Of a stretch of DNA of 64,000 nt, positions 21,945 to 34,585 are shown piece after piece. The stretch comes from Plotosus lineatus. Lineage: Eukaryota > Chordata > Actinopteri > Siluriformes > Plotosidae. Location: NCBI GenBank assembly GCA_024760905.1, contig CM045735.1:26295749-26359748 (forward strand), given 5' to 3'. The notes beneath the pieces were generated by a model. The model saw only the letters and a program-made list of their open reading frames with translations, made no database searches and had not been told where the DNA came from. The first letter of the stretch is position 1. The number at the start of each line of letters is the position of its first letter. A program made the translations under genes and the position numbers.

Positions 21945-22009
<65 letters not shown>
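21945..22009 (+). repeat. (AC)n just after the exon 4 donor
   Basis: The run is about 25 uninterrupted AC units (to 21994), then continues with one extra A to 22009. It is complementary to the (TG)27 before the exon. Confidence 0.95.
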
Positions 22010-23403
22010 GGCACGTAAAGGGCAGCTGGAAAGTAAGTATATGTGTATGTGTGTGCCTAGTTTATTGTTCTCACTATCCTAAAATGAAGCCAGAGCTTAG
22101 CATTAACATTTATACATTCTAAAGATAAAAAAATAAATAAAATAAATTAAACTCAGTGGTTTGTTACTGATTGAGACACAAGGCCCCTGTCACATCAACA
22201 ATTTGTCGAACTTATGCCGATGTATGACAAATTTCAACACTGACCCACACTGGCATATCATCAACAGGGACTTAACAAGGTCTGTCTGCCATTTAATTTA
22301 AATTAGATAGAAAAGGTAATTCCTGATGGGCAGGAATTGGATATGATTAATATTAGGGGGAAATGGGGGGGGGGGGGAATTATATAGGCACCTCTGACTT
22401 AACTTTGATGTCTTCAGAACTTTTAATGAACGTATTTCTAGTTTACAGTTAGTGGTTTATGGGCGTATTTTCTGCGTTCAGGTGAATTGCTATATGAAAC
22501 AGAGTTTAAATGAGGAACTGGTCAGAATTCCCCAAGACTCCACGAGGAGCAGATGTCCATGTCAACCGATAGATTTAGGATCCACCAAGGTTGAGAAGAG
22601 AATACCTACTAGCTGTCCTCCATCATCATCAACATGACCTCATGACGGCGATGATGATAGGCAATGTCTAGTTCGGATCTGATTTGAATTAGCAAACAGC
22701 AACCTATTATAGGCTGCATCATGTGCTCAATTGTTGTGGATACTCAGAAGTGAAGTCAACACATTGTACAGCGTTTACATCTTGTCTGGAAACAGCGAAA
22801 CTTTCTAGTGAGGATGAGAATGCTGCCAGTGATAAGTGTGATGGTAAATCCAAACTGTCTTGTGCAGCTAATGTTTTACCAATTCCCCTTTCCTGTTATC
22901 AGATGGTTTAGGAACAAAATGTTTTCCACAATTTCTGCGCTTGTTGCTTATACTGGCTGATAACGTGCTATGCTACATGGGTCAGTGACATAGCCCAGTC
23001 AATCCAATAGTCTTGCATTACTACCAGTTTGGAACACAAATGCAGCATGTCTCTGAGCATGCCTCGAGTCGTAACACTTACACACACACTTTGAAAATGG
23101 GCATGGAATGATGTTGCCAGAAGGAACAGCTAACATTATATGTGATTGTTTTAAATAGCTAATAATACTAATTCACCACTGGTACACTTTTACCTTCGTT
23201 TTTCTTTGGCCCCTTCATGCTATTATTATTATTGCTGATGCATAAGCAAACATAAATTGTTGCCATAACAAAAGGTAACATCACATATACTCTACTTTTT
23301 GGTATACCTCAGGACAATTTTGTACAGAAAAAAGTTTATTGCTTTTAAGTAATACAATTTGAACCTGTGAAACTCATAAACATGTTGCCTGCTGTGTGTG
23401 ATG

Positions 23404-23485
23404 TAGCATGGTGGCTTAGTGGTTAGCTCTGCATCACTGCAAGTACAGGGATTAAATTTCAGCTATGAACCTTTTTGTGTGGAGT
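23404..23485 (+). mobile_element. Degenerate tRNA-derived SINE head
   Basis: The sequence gcatggtggcttagtggtta followed by agggattaaatttcagc resembles A- and B-box regions of a tRNA-derived SINE. No tail is seen, so the call is tentative. Confidence 0.35.
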
Positions 23486-24444
23486 GTGGTTGCTCTGCTT
23501 CTACTTGAATCTTGAGTGCTTAAATTATACTGACAACAAATTTTAAGACCATAATTTTTTGACAATTTTTATTCTAACCCAAAAGTAGATTTTTTAATAT
23601 CGATAATTTGGTTAGCATTTTGGCTTCAAAAAACAATAACAAACTAAAGTGGCAAGAATAAATTATCCATATCAAAACAAAACAAAATGGCACCTGCCAA
23701 AATGTAAGTCACAACAGTCAGTATTGGGTATGGCCTTTGTTTTTGTTGCTACAGATAATGATTTATGGTAATACAGCACAAGGACTGACTGGTCCCACAA
23801 GTGCTGCAACCAGGTGTAGCTATCCTGTTTGTTAATCGTCACTCTCGCCCTGGACATGGCCAGTCATGAACTGACTCTGTTATGTTGTTGTGGTCAATCC
23901 GTTTTCTGATGGTGGGTTGTATACAGCTCAAAACGGTCTCCACAATACCCATTTCCCGGAGACTTTGTTTACATGATAGATGTGGCATTATGATGCGCAC
24001 TAGACTGATATAGAGGACTTTTGAGCCTTTATATATGCTTTCCAAACGACTTCTCAAATTCTGATGATATAAATTGTGTTTTGCTCAAAACTGCATTTGG
24101 TCCACTTTTACAAAGTGACTCACGCATGTGCAATGAAGCGTGATAAAAATGACATTTCATCATTTTTTGAAGTACCTGAGTACAAGAAAAGATAAAGCCA
24201 CAGGATATACTGTACTTCCAACCCCCTGTAAATACAGATGTACAGAAGTTTCTCTATCAAAAAGATTGTAATGACACTCAGTATAGTAAAACTTTCAGAA
24301 AAAAACTGAAAGTAAAAGAAATTAGAAACTTAGGAAGCTACTGCTTTTTTCCTTATACTCCCCCTCCAAGTTGTATCTAAAGCCTTTAAACCTCTTTTCA
24401 GTCAGTGAGAAGCATCTCCTTCGACATTATGGCCTAATCAAATT

Positions 24445-24544
24445 GAGTGAGTGAGTGAGTGAGTGAGTGAGTGAGTGAGTGAGTGAGTGAGTGAGTGAGT
24501 GAGTGAGTGAGTGAGTGAGTGAGTGAGTGAGTGAGTGAGTGAGT
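24445..24544. repeat. (GAGT)25 tetranucleotide microsatellite
   Basis: It is exactly 100 bases of GAGT without interruption. Confidence 0.97.
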
Positions 24545-24644
24545 ATATTCATATCTTTCTGAGAAGTTACTTTTATTTAACAGTATTTTATTTAAGTAAT
24601 AACAATATGCTATTGTTAGAATAACATGTAGAATAATTTCCCTA

Positions 24645-24765
24645 TTCATTCATTTTTCAAGTTGCTTAATCCTAATTAAGGTTGTGGGGAGGCTGGTACC
24701 CATCTCAACCTACTCTGGGCTAGGTACACTATGGTCAGCTCACAAGACTATCACAGGGCAATTGA
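24645..24765 (-). mobile_element. L2-type LINE/SINE tail fragment
   Basis: cattcatttttcaagttgct, ggttgtggggaggctggtac and gctcacaagactatcacagg match the L2-type tail in reverse orientation. No tRNA head follows. Confidence 0.6.
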
Positions 24766-25393
24766 AGACCTGTGTGCAAGAAGTACTTTAGTAAAAAAAA
24801 TAAACACTTTTGAGATATTAAGGGTCAAAGTTTGGAAAACATGCTTCAGATACTGTTTAAAAAATAACATTAAGTGGTACCTGCTGCTAGTCCCAGAGGT
24901 TATACAAGTAGACAGACACAGTTTTGGGGAAAAATAATGCTTTGTTACAAAAAACTCCAAGAAACTCAGTTTCAAACTTTGGTACTTATTGGCATAAAAT
25001 GTATGGACTTCGGCATTTTAAATTTACATTACATTTACATTATTTAGCAGTCACTCTCATTGAGAGCGACTTACAGACATTTACGACATAAATGTTGTTT
25101 CGTTTAGTTTCTGACTGGTTTCCTTGCATTTTATTATTTGATTTGTTGTGTCGTACAAAATAAATAAATAAATAAATAAATACCTGACTTAGATACTTTA
25201 CCCCATGAATTTTGACTCATTTCTTATTTCCAAAACTTCGGCAAACACTTGAGTATTTCATGCACAATAATTGAGTTGATTCAGGGAAGGCTGTATATCA
25301 GTATTGAGGACTTGAGTACTTATATTTGCAGATTTTTATCTTTAATGATGTACATGACACTCTACTTTATGGTCGTAGTGTCAGCTCATTTTT

Positions 25394-26690
25394 TCAATGT
25401 GAGTAGCTCCCCACTGCCACTGTAAACATTGTTACTGGAGTACTGCCTCCCCCTCCTGAGATGTCAGAACCTTTAAGAGGCCACCTGATTTTTTGGTCAT
25501 TTTCCAGGATGTCATTGAACTTCTTCCACACTAAACAGTTTGCATTGGTGACAGTCCTGGTTGTAGCATTTTTGGCCCGCCGGTATCTGTCTGCTTCCTT
25601 CTGAATCCCATAAACTAAAAAAGAAACCCAATAGGTCTCCTTCTTCAACTTCATGCCCACCTCACTACAGGTGTCAACCATGAAAGGAACTGTTGACCAC
25701 CTGGCCACAGCTATGGGTTGCTGCCTCAATAATGGAGGTGCAACACAGGCCCCATTTGGATTCTATGTCCCATGCCTCCTTTGATATGCATTAGTAGTCC
25801 TGCCAGAGGTGGGAGTTGAAGGCCCTTCTGACAGGAGACCAAAAGTTTGCCAGGAGATCCTAACTACATGCTTTGGTCTCTAAGGTCTAAAAAGTGGTGT
25901 CCCCTGCAATCGGAGTCATCTCACCACCAGGTGGTGATCAGTTGACAGCTCACCTTCACCTAAGTGTCTAGATATCAAACTGCAGCCTATTTGTCCTGGT
26001 GCCAAGTGCACTTATGAACACCCTTATGTTTGAACATGGTAATCATGATTGACAATCTGTGCCAACCACAGAAGTCTAACAATGAAACACCATTCGGGTT
26101 CAGATTGGAGAGGCTGTACCTACCAATCACACCCTTCCAGCTCAGACTGTCTTTGCCCACATGGGGCGATGAAGGAGTCTCCAGGAAGGAGTCTCTAGAA
26201 CACCCCTACGGACTCCAAAAAGGGAGTCAACCAGGAGGACACCAACATGTGGGCACCAAGACAGGGGACAGCAAGGATGTCCATACTGGCTCGCCGCCTC
26301 TCCCCATGAGCAACACCAGAATGGAATAAGGTCCATCCCCTTTCAAGGTAGATGGTTCCTGAGCCCAAGCTATGTGTTGAGGTGAGCCTGACTATATCTA
26401 GCCAGTATCTGTCAGGTCAGACTCCTTCCTTACCACAGAGGTGACATTCCATGTTCCAAGAGCCAGAATCAGTAGGCAAAGATTGGTCTATCAGACCTAC
26501 ACCTTTGGCTTCCACCCAGGTCACATCTCACCCAACCCCAATAGCTTGTCCCACAGGTGTTGGTTCCATGGGAGGGTAGACCCAATTCTCTTCAACCGGA
26601 CTTTATGGGCAGAAGTCTGACCACCAAGTACTCGACTTTGGGCCCCTCCCCTAGGCGTGGCTCTATGTGGTTATGCTGGTAACCCACGAC
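25394..26690 (-). pseudogene. APE-type LINE fragment: endonuclease and linker
   Basis: On the minus strand the sequence carries broken endonuclease remains, for example a run matching the TWNVTS start (near 26460) and HLVV-type motifs (near 25930). It then continues to an open frame, 25729-25394, reading VGMKLKKETYWVSFLVYGIQ and KEADRYRRAKNATTRTVTNA. This resembles the linker before the RT of a widespread fish LINE. The RT itself is missing. Several stops and shifts are present. The clade is left open. Confidence 0.6.
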
Positions 26691-27051
26691 TGTCAAGGAA
26701 AACTGAGTCCTTGCTATTTATTGAAATACACGTACACTACAAAATAGACATTAGACACTTGTGATTCAATTCAAATCATTACAGTAACAAAACTGTTACA
26801 GAAATGACTGTCACTCGTGGTTCACCCCACTCTTTATACATGATGAACACAATATAAAAATAAGACAACACATATAGATTTTTAACTTTTGGCTTAATAT
26901 CCCTCAATGAAAAGGTTTCCTCAATGGAAAGAGAGCAAATAATGCCACAGCCATCCGTGGCTGGTAGCCCATGGGAGCTAATTTGCCAAGCTCTTGCGGG
27001 AGGGCGGCATTGCTTATGCTCACTTCCCTGCCACTCACAGTGATTGCCAGC

Positions 27052-27686
27052 AAGCCTTAAAACTACACAAAAATATACCTTATTTTATGTATAATAAATG
27101 TGCTATTGTATTGTAATTAAAGAAATAAACTGTACTGTATAATAAAGTCGTTTTATTTACCTTTGTGATGGTAGTTGATGGCTTGATGGAATGGAGTGGG
27201 AGGAGGGAGGGAGGGAGGGACTTACTGTTTGGAAGGAGTGGTTGGAAACGCCTACTGTTTGGAAACACCCTTAGCCACACACGCACCCTTAATAGCTTCC
27301 TTGTTCTTAAGGATGGGAGCAATGGTAGACTTAGCGTACTGGTACTGGGACGCTAAGTCACACAAATGCACATCTCGTTCGTGTTTTTCAATGATCTCCG
27401 CCTGTGGTGGGGTCTTTTTCGGTCCCATAATAGCAAAAGTACACTCAATATGGTCCAAAATGTCTATCAAACACAAACCACTTACGCACTCAAAGAAAGG
27501 GGGTGACGAACTGGGACGCCGTGAGCGTGCGTCAGCTTCTCGTGGCCGCCACCGTGGTGCTGTTCGACCGCGTGGTTTGATTCGTCCGCCGAAAACTAGT
27601 TTGTCAGCAGAGACTATATGCTCGCAAATTTAATGTTCTTGAGGCGAAAAGTTCGTGAGCTTAAGCGTTCATCAGTGGAGGTTTTA

Positions 27687-27689
<3 letters not shown>
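27052..27689 (-). mobile_element. Second internally deleted Tigger copy, 3' truncated
   Basis: This is the inverted copy of 956-1590, starting on the minus strand at 27689 (cagtaaaacctccactgatg) with TA at 27690-27691. The homology stops near 27052; the last 150 bp and the far inverted repeat are missing. It keeps the same internal deletion and the same short ORF (27252-27476). Confidence 0.85.
27252..27476 (-). pseudogene. Tigger N-terminal HTH ORF, second copy (74 aa)
   Basis: The frame reads MGPKKTPPQAEIIEKHERDV then HLCDLASQYQYAKSTIAPIL and a stop after KGVSKQ. It differs from 1168-1392 by a few residues (for example R to H after ERDV, and T to A), with the same stop position. Confidence 0.7.

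Positions 27690-27691
<2 letters not shown>

Positions 27692-27740
<49 letters not shown>
27692..27740. repeat. (AT)n microsatellite
   Basis: A pure AT run is placed between two pogo-type element ends. Confidence 0.95.
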
Positions 27741-27742
<2 letters not shown>

Positions 27743-27746
<4 letters not shown>

Positions 27747-28900
27747 CGTGGTACCTCACTTTCGGAAATCAATCCGTTCCAGAGCCTTTTTCTTAACCTG
27801 GATTTTGGATTTTTCATAAATTGAACCGCATCTTACATGTAAAACGTGATTAATTCCAAGGCCCCCAATACTACCCCCTGAACCCTTTAAAAATTATAAA
27901 ACCATACCTTTTAAGACCTACTTCTGCGTGCGTGCGCGCGTGTGTTGACCATGTCTTCTTAGCAGAGTTATAATGTTACAAACATTTATGGAAGGTTAAA
28001 AGCCTGAGTCAAGAAATAAAGCATGAAACAACAGTAACTCTGTCCTTTACATGAAAAGCATTATGGTAGATGCAGCTCCATAATAGCCAATGAGAGGGTG
28101 CTGCATCATCCCTGCTAGCCAATGGGAGGCCAGCGGGACGGGATGTTGGGAAATGGGCAATGGGAGGGAGCTGCGTCATCCCTCCTAGCCAATGGGAGGT
28201 CAGCGGGGCAGGATGTTTGAACGTCACTGATGACAGAGTGTGTGTGTGTGTGTGTGTACTAAATACGACTAAATTGAAAAAGAGGACCAACAATTTGAGA
28301 GTATAAGACTGAATTTATTTTAAACGACATTGTCATGATGAAGTTATTTATTAATAAGAAAAGTACTTCTTACTATTAATGCGACTTTTGATGCTGCATG
28401 GTTTTGCTGATGGCTTTGTAGTCTGATTGATACGTGGTGAGGTTCAGCTTCATGCAGGCGTTTAGGCTTCCATCTGTTAAATGTGACTGCAGGTTGGTCT
28501 TGATGTTTTTCAGGTGAGAAGGACTGCTTGCATGCATATGTAGAGCCAAACATGGTCAATATGTCAAGACTCGCACGCTGTCGTGTTTGGTATGTGACAG
28601 GAAGTGCATTACAAGTTTTGTCAATCAGCTGGTCTGCGGGTTATAGTTTTTCCATGTCTGTTCATTTGTGTTTGCTTGCCAGCTGTGCTTGGTGTCGTAC
28701 AAATTAGCTGATCAAAAACGAGGAAATTTACCTCTTTATTCAAAACAACACTGCAGTCTGTGGCTGTTGTTATAATCCAATAAAATTAGAGTTTCAAGGT
28801 ATCGGACCCGCCCGCATACTGGTGTACAGAAAGGATTGGCTCTCTGCCCACAGTGACACGTGGCATTGAAAATAGATGTATAGATTTAAATGCACGAGAT
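27743..28900. mobile_element. Pogo/Tigger-type remnant with a nested foldback copy
   Basis: It begins caccgtggtacctcactttc and then aatcaatccgttcca, the same type of end as the element at 56461. Bases 28563-28835 are the reverse complement of 54622-54865 (landmarks gaccagctgattgccaa, ggcaagcaaacacaaatg and ccaataaaattagagtttca), a foldback also present inside the 53605-55254 element. Bases 28085-28215 hold a short direct repeat (agccaatgggaggYcagcgg). No transposase is present. Confidence 0.5.
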
Positions 28901-29087
28901 AATATTCATCTGTTTTTGTTTTATTTGATGGCTTTTTTTTTGGTATTTTTATTTAAATGACAGTGAAATTATGTATTCGTTATTCTGTTAAGAAAGGCCA
29001 CCTGATTTATCTGAGAACCAGGTACAGTCATCAAAAGCACTACATCTGGCTTGTGAACCATAGGTTCCGGATCCCTGTTGTAAGGTA

Positions 29088-29425
29088 TAGTAGGCCCTTG
29101 ACTATCCGCGGTTTTGCACCCACGGTTTGAGTATTCGCAGACTGCTGAGCAACCGGCACGTGATTCAAATTCAGCCAACGGCTGCCCTCCTTTCTCCTGA
29201 TTGGTTGAGCTAATGTCCCGCCTCTTTTCCCTCATTCGTGCACAAGTTGTCACTGAGCTTCTTTTTTGTGTGTGTTTTTATTACCAGTTAAGCTTTATGA
29301 TACCACTCAAATGCTGTGCGTCTTCTCTGGCTAGGCGATAGAAAATGCTGGATGTCTCTTCTGAAGAAATAAGACTTTCTCCTGAGAAACGATGGTTTTC
29401 TCTGAACTGTTGTATTAAAATCTTT
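29088..29425 (+). mobile_element. Pogo/Tigger-type fragment, second copy
   Basis: This is a diverged copy of 8288-8600, beginning tagtaggcccttgactatcc. Both copies end soon after ggatgtctcttctgaagaaa. Confidence 0.6.
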
Positions 29426-29534
29426 TTCAATTATTATTCTAGTACAGTACACATGTTCATGTTTATTCGTGAGATTTTATGTTCTGTAGCATGTTTAACA
29501 AACCCTTGGAACCCTCTGCCTAAGGAGACTTAAA

Positions 29535-29640
29535 GAGCAATTGAAACCAATTTTTACCAAACAATTTAAGTCAGGCATGTGCCCAATCACTGATGAGTGG
29601 CTTAAAGCTGCCCTGCCCACTATAAAACACACACCTGGTA
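29535..29640 (+). mobile_element. Fragment of a Tc1-like element
   Basis: taaagagcaattgaaaccaa, cccaatcactgatgagtggc and aaacacacacctggtaa match, in reverse complement, the 5' untranslated part of the Tc1 at 47384-49002 (48670-48780). A C-run and (AC)n follow directly. Confidence 0.8.
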
Positions 29641-30046
29641 ACACCCCCCCCCCCCCCCACCCACACCCACACACAAACACACACACACACACACACACAC
29701 ACGGTCAGACCAGCCTACGCCCTTGCTGGTCACAAACTGAAGCGTGGTCGTCCAAAAGCCAATGACCAATAAAAAATGCAGATATTTTGAATTATATTTT
29801 AATATAAAATAATATTATTAAAAACAATGTCATTTTTATTATTAAAACCAAATGTCTTAAAATTAATATTAAAGCAGGTGTCATTAAAAAGAATTCTTTA
29901 AAAGTATATATTTTTATTGATTTAATTATTATTTGACTGGTGTATAAAAGACTTATTGATCAAGGAAATACATTGATTTATTTTATAAAAGAGGTTTGAC
30001 CATTGTTTTGTTTAATATCTTGTTTAAAAATCCTGCCGAGAGATCA

Positions 30047-30330
30047 TCAACATTTATTTGTACGCTTTCGGAGGGGGGTAGGGGGGGTCAAAAAAAGCGT
30101 ACTCTCTGTATGCTTGGGAAAATGTTGAAAATATTGAACCACCCCTAATTCCTTAACTCCAGCAACATTTTCTAGTCTGTCTAGGAGACTCGTCTGATCA
30201 ATAGTGTCAAAGGCTGCACTAAGGTTAAATAACACAAGCAAGGAGGTATAGCCATGGTCAGTGGCAACCAGTAGTTCATATACCACCTTAAATAGTGCCA
30301 TCTCTGTGCTATGATGAGGCCTTAATCCTG
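30047..30330 (-). pseudogene. LINE reverse transcriptase fragment (L2/Rex-like)
   Basis: On the minus strand it reads ALFKVVYELLVATDHGYTSL then LVLFNLSAAFDTIDQTSLLD and RLEN. This is the RT palm segment around the first catalytic motif; N replaces the usual D in the position before LSAAFD. It is about 85 codons and isolated. Confidence 0.7.
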
Positions 30331-30689
30331 ACTGATCTATTACATGAATGTTATTCTAACAAAAATATCAACATAACTGCTGTGCTACAGCTTTTTCTTA
30401 GAGCTTAGAGACAAAAGGGAGGTTTGATATGATATTTACGAATATAAAACAATGGTTGGAAAACATTTTGTAAACAGAGAAAGAAATCACATTAATTCTG
30501 CTTCAGCATCCTATCCTCATTCTGGGATAGGCCAGAGATACTCATAAATATCAATTAACTTCAGTTTTATTTAGTATAGCACTTTACAACCAACATTGGA
30601 AGCTTTACCTACTAAGATAACAGGCAATGTTTGCCATATTGGGGGGGGGGGGTGTTGCTGTTTACCTATAGGCCAATTATCTTTCTTGC

Positions 30690-30803
<114 letters not shown>

Positions 30804-32126
30804 TTTGTTTTTTGACCCTCCCTAATCTGAGTTTATGAGGAATGGCCCTGGCATCAGTATCAAGGATTCAAACAGTACAGTAAATGACTATTCTAAACCA
30901 CATTGCCGCAGTACTCAAGAGTATTATTATCTAGCCTGTACAGTATATACACTATTGTACTTGAAAGGGGAAGGTCCCCTACTGATGAACTGGAGCGGCC
31001 GGCAATGGGGACCAATACTTGATCAGTCGCTAGGTTCCGTAGGACCAAGGACAGATGAAACTAAACCTGAAGAGGGCTGAACAGAAAACAACCCTATTAA
31101 GGACTAATATGACTCCAAAAAAGGAGTGCAGCTTAGCACCAGCAAAAGAGAAAATAATGGCCAAAACTAAAGAGGAAAATTACGCTGGAAAAACACTGAC
31201 CAACGGTACCAAAAACTAAGAAAAACAAAAAGAAGGGCGCTCAAAAGGAGCCTTGGTGTGGTCTAACCAAAATAGGAACAGCAGAGCAATACTAACTCAA
31301 ACTAGACTTGAAGAAAGTGGTAACGTGAAGGCCCTGAATCTAGCAGCCACAACAAAAATAAAGGAAGCCAAAAGGATCTTTTCAGAGAAACCAAAACCAA
31401 AGAGATACCCCTGCTAAGAATTCTTACTAGGAAGTGAAAACAGAAGAAAAGAAAACTACTAAACTAACAGTTTCTCATATACCAAAATTACCAGCTTACT
31501 GCATCACAATGTTACACAGAAACATAGACTGGGAAGAAGTCAGTGCTTAAATAGAGCTCTGTCCATAGACTGAAGTAAAGAGAAACACCTGCTCCCCATG
31601 AAGGCATTCCACCAGGCAGATTGTGGCCTAGTGGTACTAACAAGGAACTACTCCTAGAACCTTGACAATACTGAAATATTTGACACAGTATAGTAATCCA
31701 TACTTGCATAAATTCCAAGTGCTAGTCTTTGAGTATATTGGAGTTTCTTTTGAAAAGAGCGTCAATGCCTTGGAATACTGTTTTAGTCAAGATTCAAGAG
31801 ATTCAAGATTTTTAATCACCATTTGTGCTTTTACACACATAGGAATTCTTTGTGAGGTTGTTCAAAGAGTCAAGTTACAAAACAGAGAGGCTCAAATCAA
31901 CAAAAACACAAACTGCTATAAAATAAATACCTAAAAATTCTATATTTAAAAGTGCCTTACACAGACCCAGTAAACAATATAATGATAATAAAAGTAATAA
32001 AAATAAAATTATATTAAGAATAATGATGACGATAATACAAAAAATAATCACTAGATATAACAGCAATAAATAAAACAAGTTATGTTATATTATATTGTAT
32101 TGTATTATATTATATTATAATTATAT

Positions 32127-32745
32127 AATTATATTGCACTATGCCCTTTTTTTTGTTTGGAAAAAAAAATAATGAACAATTCTCTGGGTAAACAAAATGG
32201 CTGCAACTTCAAAGTCAGATGTTCCATATTCTCAGAGCAAGGTTTAGAGACAATCTACAGTCAGTACACCAGGTTTATTTAACGAGATTTGCCGTTCTTC
32301 CGCCGCAGGCCTTATTGCTATCCGCTGCACTCCAGTCTTCCCTGAAGGCTGTGTAGCCGGCTGGTGTAAACGCCTCGTCTAGTGTACTCTCCTCGAGCCA
32401 TGTTTCACAGAAACAGCATGGAACAGTCCTGTAGATCCCTTTGTGTTGCAATCCGAGCATGAAGTTTGTCCATTTTGTTTCGCAGAAACTGAACATTTTC
32501 AAGCAGTATGATCGGGAGTGCTAACCCTCCACTTCTAACCAAGCGACGCAGTCGTCATTCAGCCCCTCTCCGCCTGCCGCGTCTTCGCCTGGGCTTATTG
32601 TTATCCGGGGTGCGGCTAGCATTGAGCTGCCGTAGCATGTTAGCTCAGGATAGGAGTTGAGCGTGCACAGTTCTAAATGTCCGAAAGGACTACGCTCTCA
32701 TAGCTGTAATATGGTCACCCAGTCACAGACGAGCATAGTGCAAAA
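32127..32745 (-). pseudogene. LINE endonuclease-region fragment
   Basis: On the minus strand, 32502-32275 reads CCFCETWLEESTLDEAFTPA then GYTAFREDWSAADSNKACGG. This resembles the TETWL...PGY...R.DR....GGG block of APE-type LINE endonucleases. The 3' part aligns with 6970-7196 and 7668-7735. No RT adjoins. Confidence 0.65.
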
Positions 32746-34005
32746 CATGAACAAACAAAACAACATACAAGACAACAAATAAAACAAATCAAAACAAACC
32801 AAGGAACAACATTACTCTGAGAACTCCGCGACTTCGCCCTCAAGGGAGTGCCTTCTTGGAAGGGCATCTTGATCTTCAATAAGTCTCTATTGTATCTCCA
32901 TCAAACAAATGATATTGTTTGTGATGATTATTTTGATGAGATCTATCTTTTGTTCCTTTGAAAATAGAGGTCTTCTGCCTCATTAGGTGGCTGTCTCATT
33001 TCTCCAAAAATGCAAGTACTGATAGGATTACAGTAAACCATCCATTTGACAAAATAGGAGCATACAGTAACTGTGTGTGCTGTGGTAGAGTACAATGCAT
33101 TTAGACAGCATATAACTTTTCCAGATCCAGATTATTTAAACTACTCTGAAACTGCTCAAATTTGTCTGCGCTCTTAGCCTAGCTTCCCTCCTTGGCAACC
33201 CAAGGACAAGGTCAACTAGAGTTGCACAACTTTCATCAGAAACCATGTGTCTCCTTGCTCTTACCCTGCCATGGCTCCATTGTTTCAAAGCAGTGAATGG
33301 ACCCATGGCTCATTTTTCTTGTTATACTGAGGTGTTGATTGGTGTGTGTGTGAATAGTTTTGATTATTTGTCTTTCCACCTGGGGAATTATATGTTAATT
33401 AGGCTCCAGCTGTAATGAGTTTATGATTCTGGCTGCCAGTGCTTTCTGAGTGCATGGCAAGTGATATATGAAGAGATTTGATTGGTTTTTAGAAGTTAAA
33501 AAAGAAAAGTGTTTATAGTTTTTTGGTACTGGGTCTGTCTTTTGGAAGACAGTGTTATGGTTTGAGATGTTTGGTTAATAGTCCCAGTTGAACTGTGTAA
33601 GCAATCAAAAAACTATAATAAAATTGAAACCCCAAAAATATAGGCTCATACATCACTGTTCAGACTCACATTAAATAAAAAAACAATCTAACTTATGTAG
33701 GCAGAGAAATTTTCACTGAGCAAAACACCAGGCATGAAAAGGAGAATTGAACTTGTAAAATGTATAATTAAACTAGAAAGCTAATTGATACAAATTAATG
33801 TGGAAATCGGCTAGTGAAATTCATGAAAACATCAGTGTTAACGGTTCATGCTTTCAATCCAGATCAAGGTTGGGAAATGCAGGTGAGATTTATTTATTTC
33901 CTCTCGGAATGAAGTTGATTTTAGCTCTTAAAGGCACTACTCATAACACCAGCCTCAGACATCTATGAATTGTAATCTCTATTGGGAGTTCTGCTATCTG
34001 ACAGT

Positions 34006-34011
<6 letters not shown>

Positions 34012-34063
<52 letters not shown>

Positions 34064-34074
34064 GTATGTATGTG

Positions 34075-34147
<73 letters not shown>
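34012..34147. repeat. (AC)n followed by (TA)n
   Basis: A compound dinucleotide run with a short tatgtatgtatgtgtatg bridge lies about 310 bases before exon 5. Confidence 0.95.
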
Positions 34148-34154
<7 letters not shown>

Positions 34155-34459
34155 TTTTTTAATGCAATGAAAATGTAGCACAATTTTTTAAAAAAAGGAG
34201 AAATACCTCTGGGAAGGGTGAGATTGCCCCTTAATGGTAGGCAAATGAAACAGGTTTTGTTATCTTGGAATGGATATTCTTTGCTGTCCTATTGCTACAT
34301 AAACATTGCTTTCATTTGTTTTGTTGTTAACTGAGTGGAGGTTGTGTAGTATTGTGTTTGTGCTAATGATTTCTGTTCTTTGCAATTTGGGCTGTTGCTC
34401 TTAATCAGTTTGTCACTGAAGTTTTGTTTAATATTGTTTTTGTGGTATTTTGTTTTCAG

Positions 34460-34585
34460 GGTGATATTCAGCAGCTAATGATTATAGCAGACCATCGTGC
34501 TGCATATGACTACTGTGACCATTACAGCCCTGACTGTGAAGTCTCTGCACAGGAGCAACCACAAAACCAAGACCCTAACACAGAC
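34460..34585 (+). CDS. col5a1: Collagen exon 5 equivalent: end of TSPN domain
   Basis: This 126-nt, 42-codon exon is phase 0 at both ends, with acceptor tgttttcag and donor gtgagt. It reads [40 protein letters not shown] and TD. It carries the last two cysteines of the TSPN domain. The following QDPN matches the place where, in human pro-alpha1(V), BMP-1 is reported to cut (before QDPN). Cleavage here is an inference. GDIQQ and HRAAYDYC favour COL5A1 over COL11A1. Confidence 0.95.

Noticed and set aside
22452..22911. A small host gene or further collagen exon
   Set aside because: The frames have stops between them, no collagen-like or other known motif, and no good splice sites in the right phase.
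24434..24649. Ser-Leu-Thr-His repeat protein
   Set aside because: It is a translation of (GAGT)25 on the minus strand.
30840..31650. An LTR retrotransposon body
   Set aside because: A-rich sequence without recognisable gag/pol motifs or paired LTRs; left unassigned.
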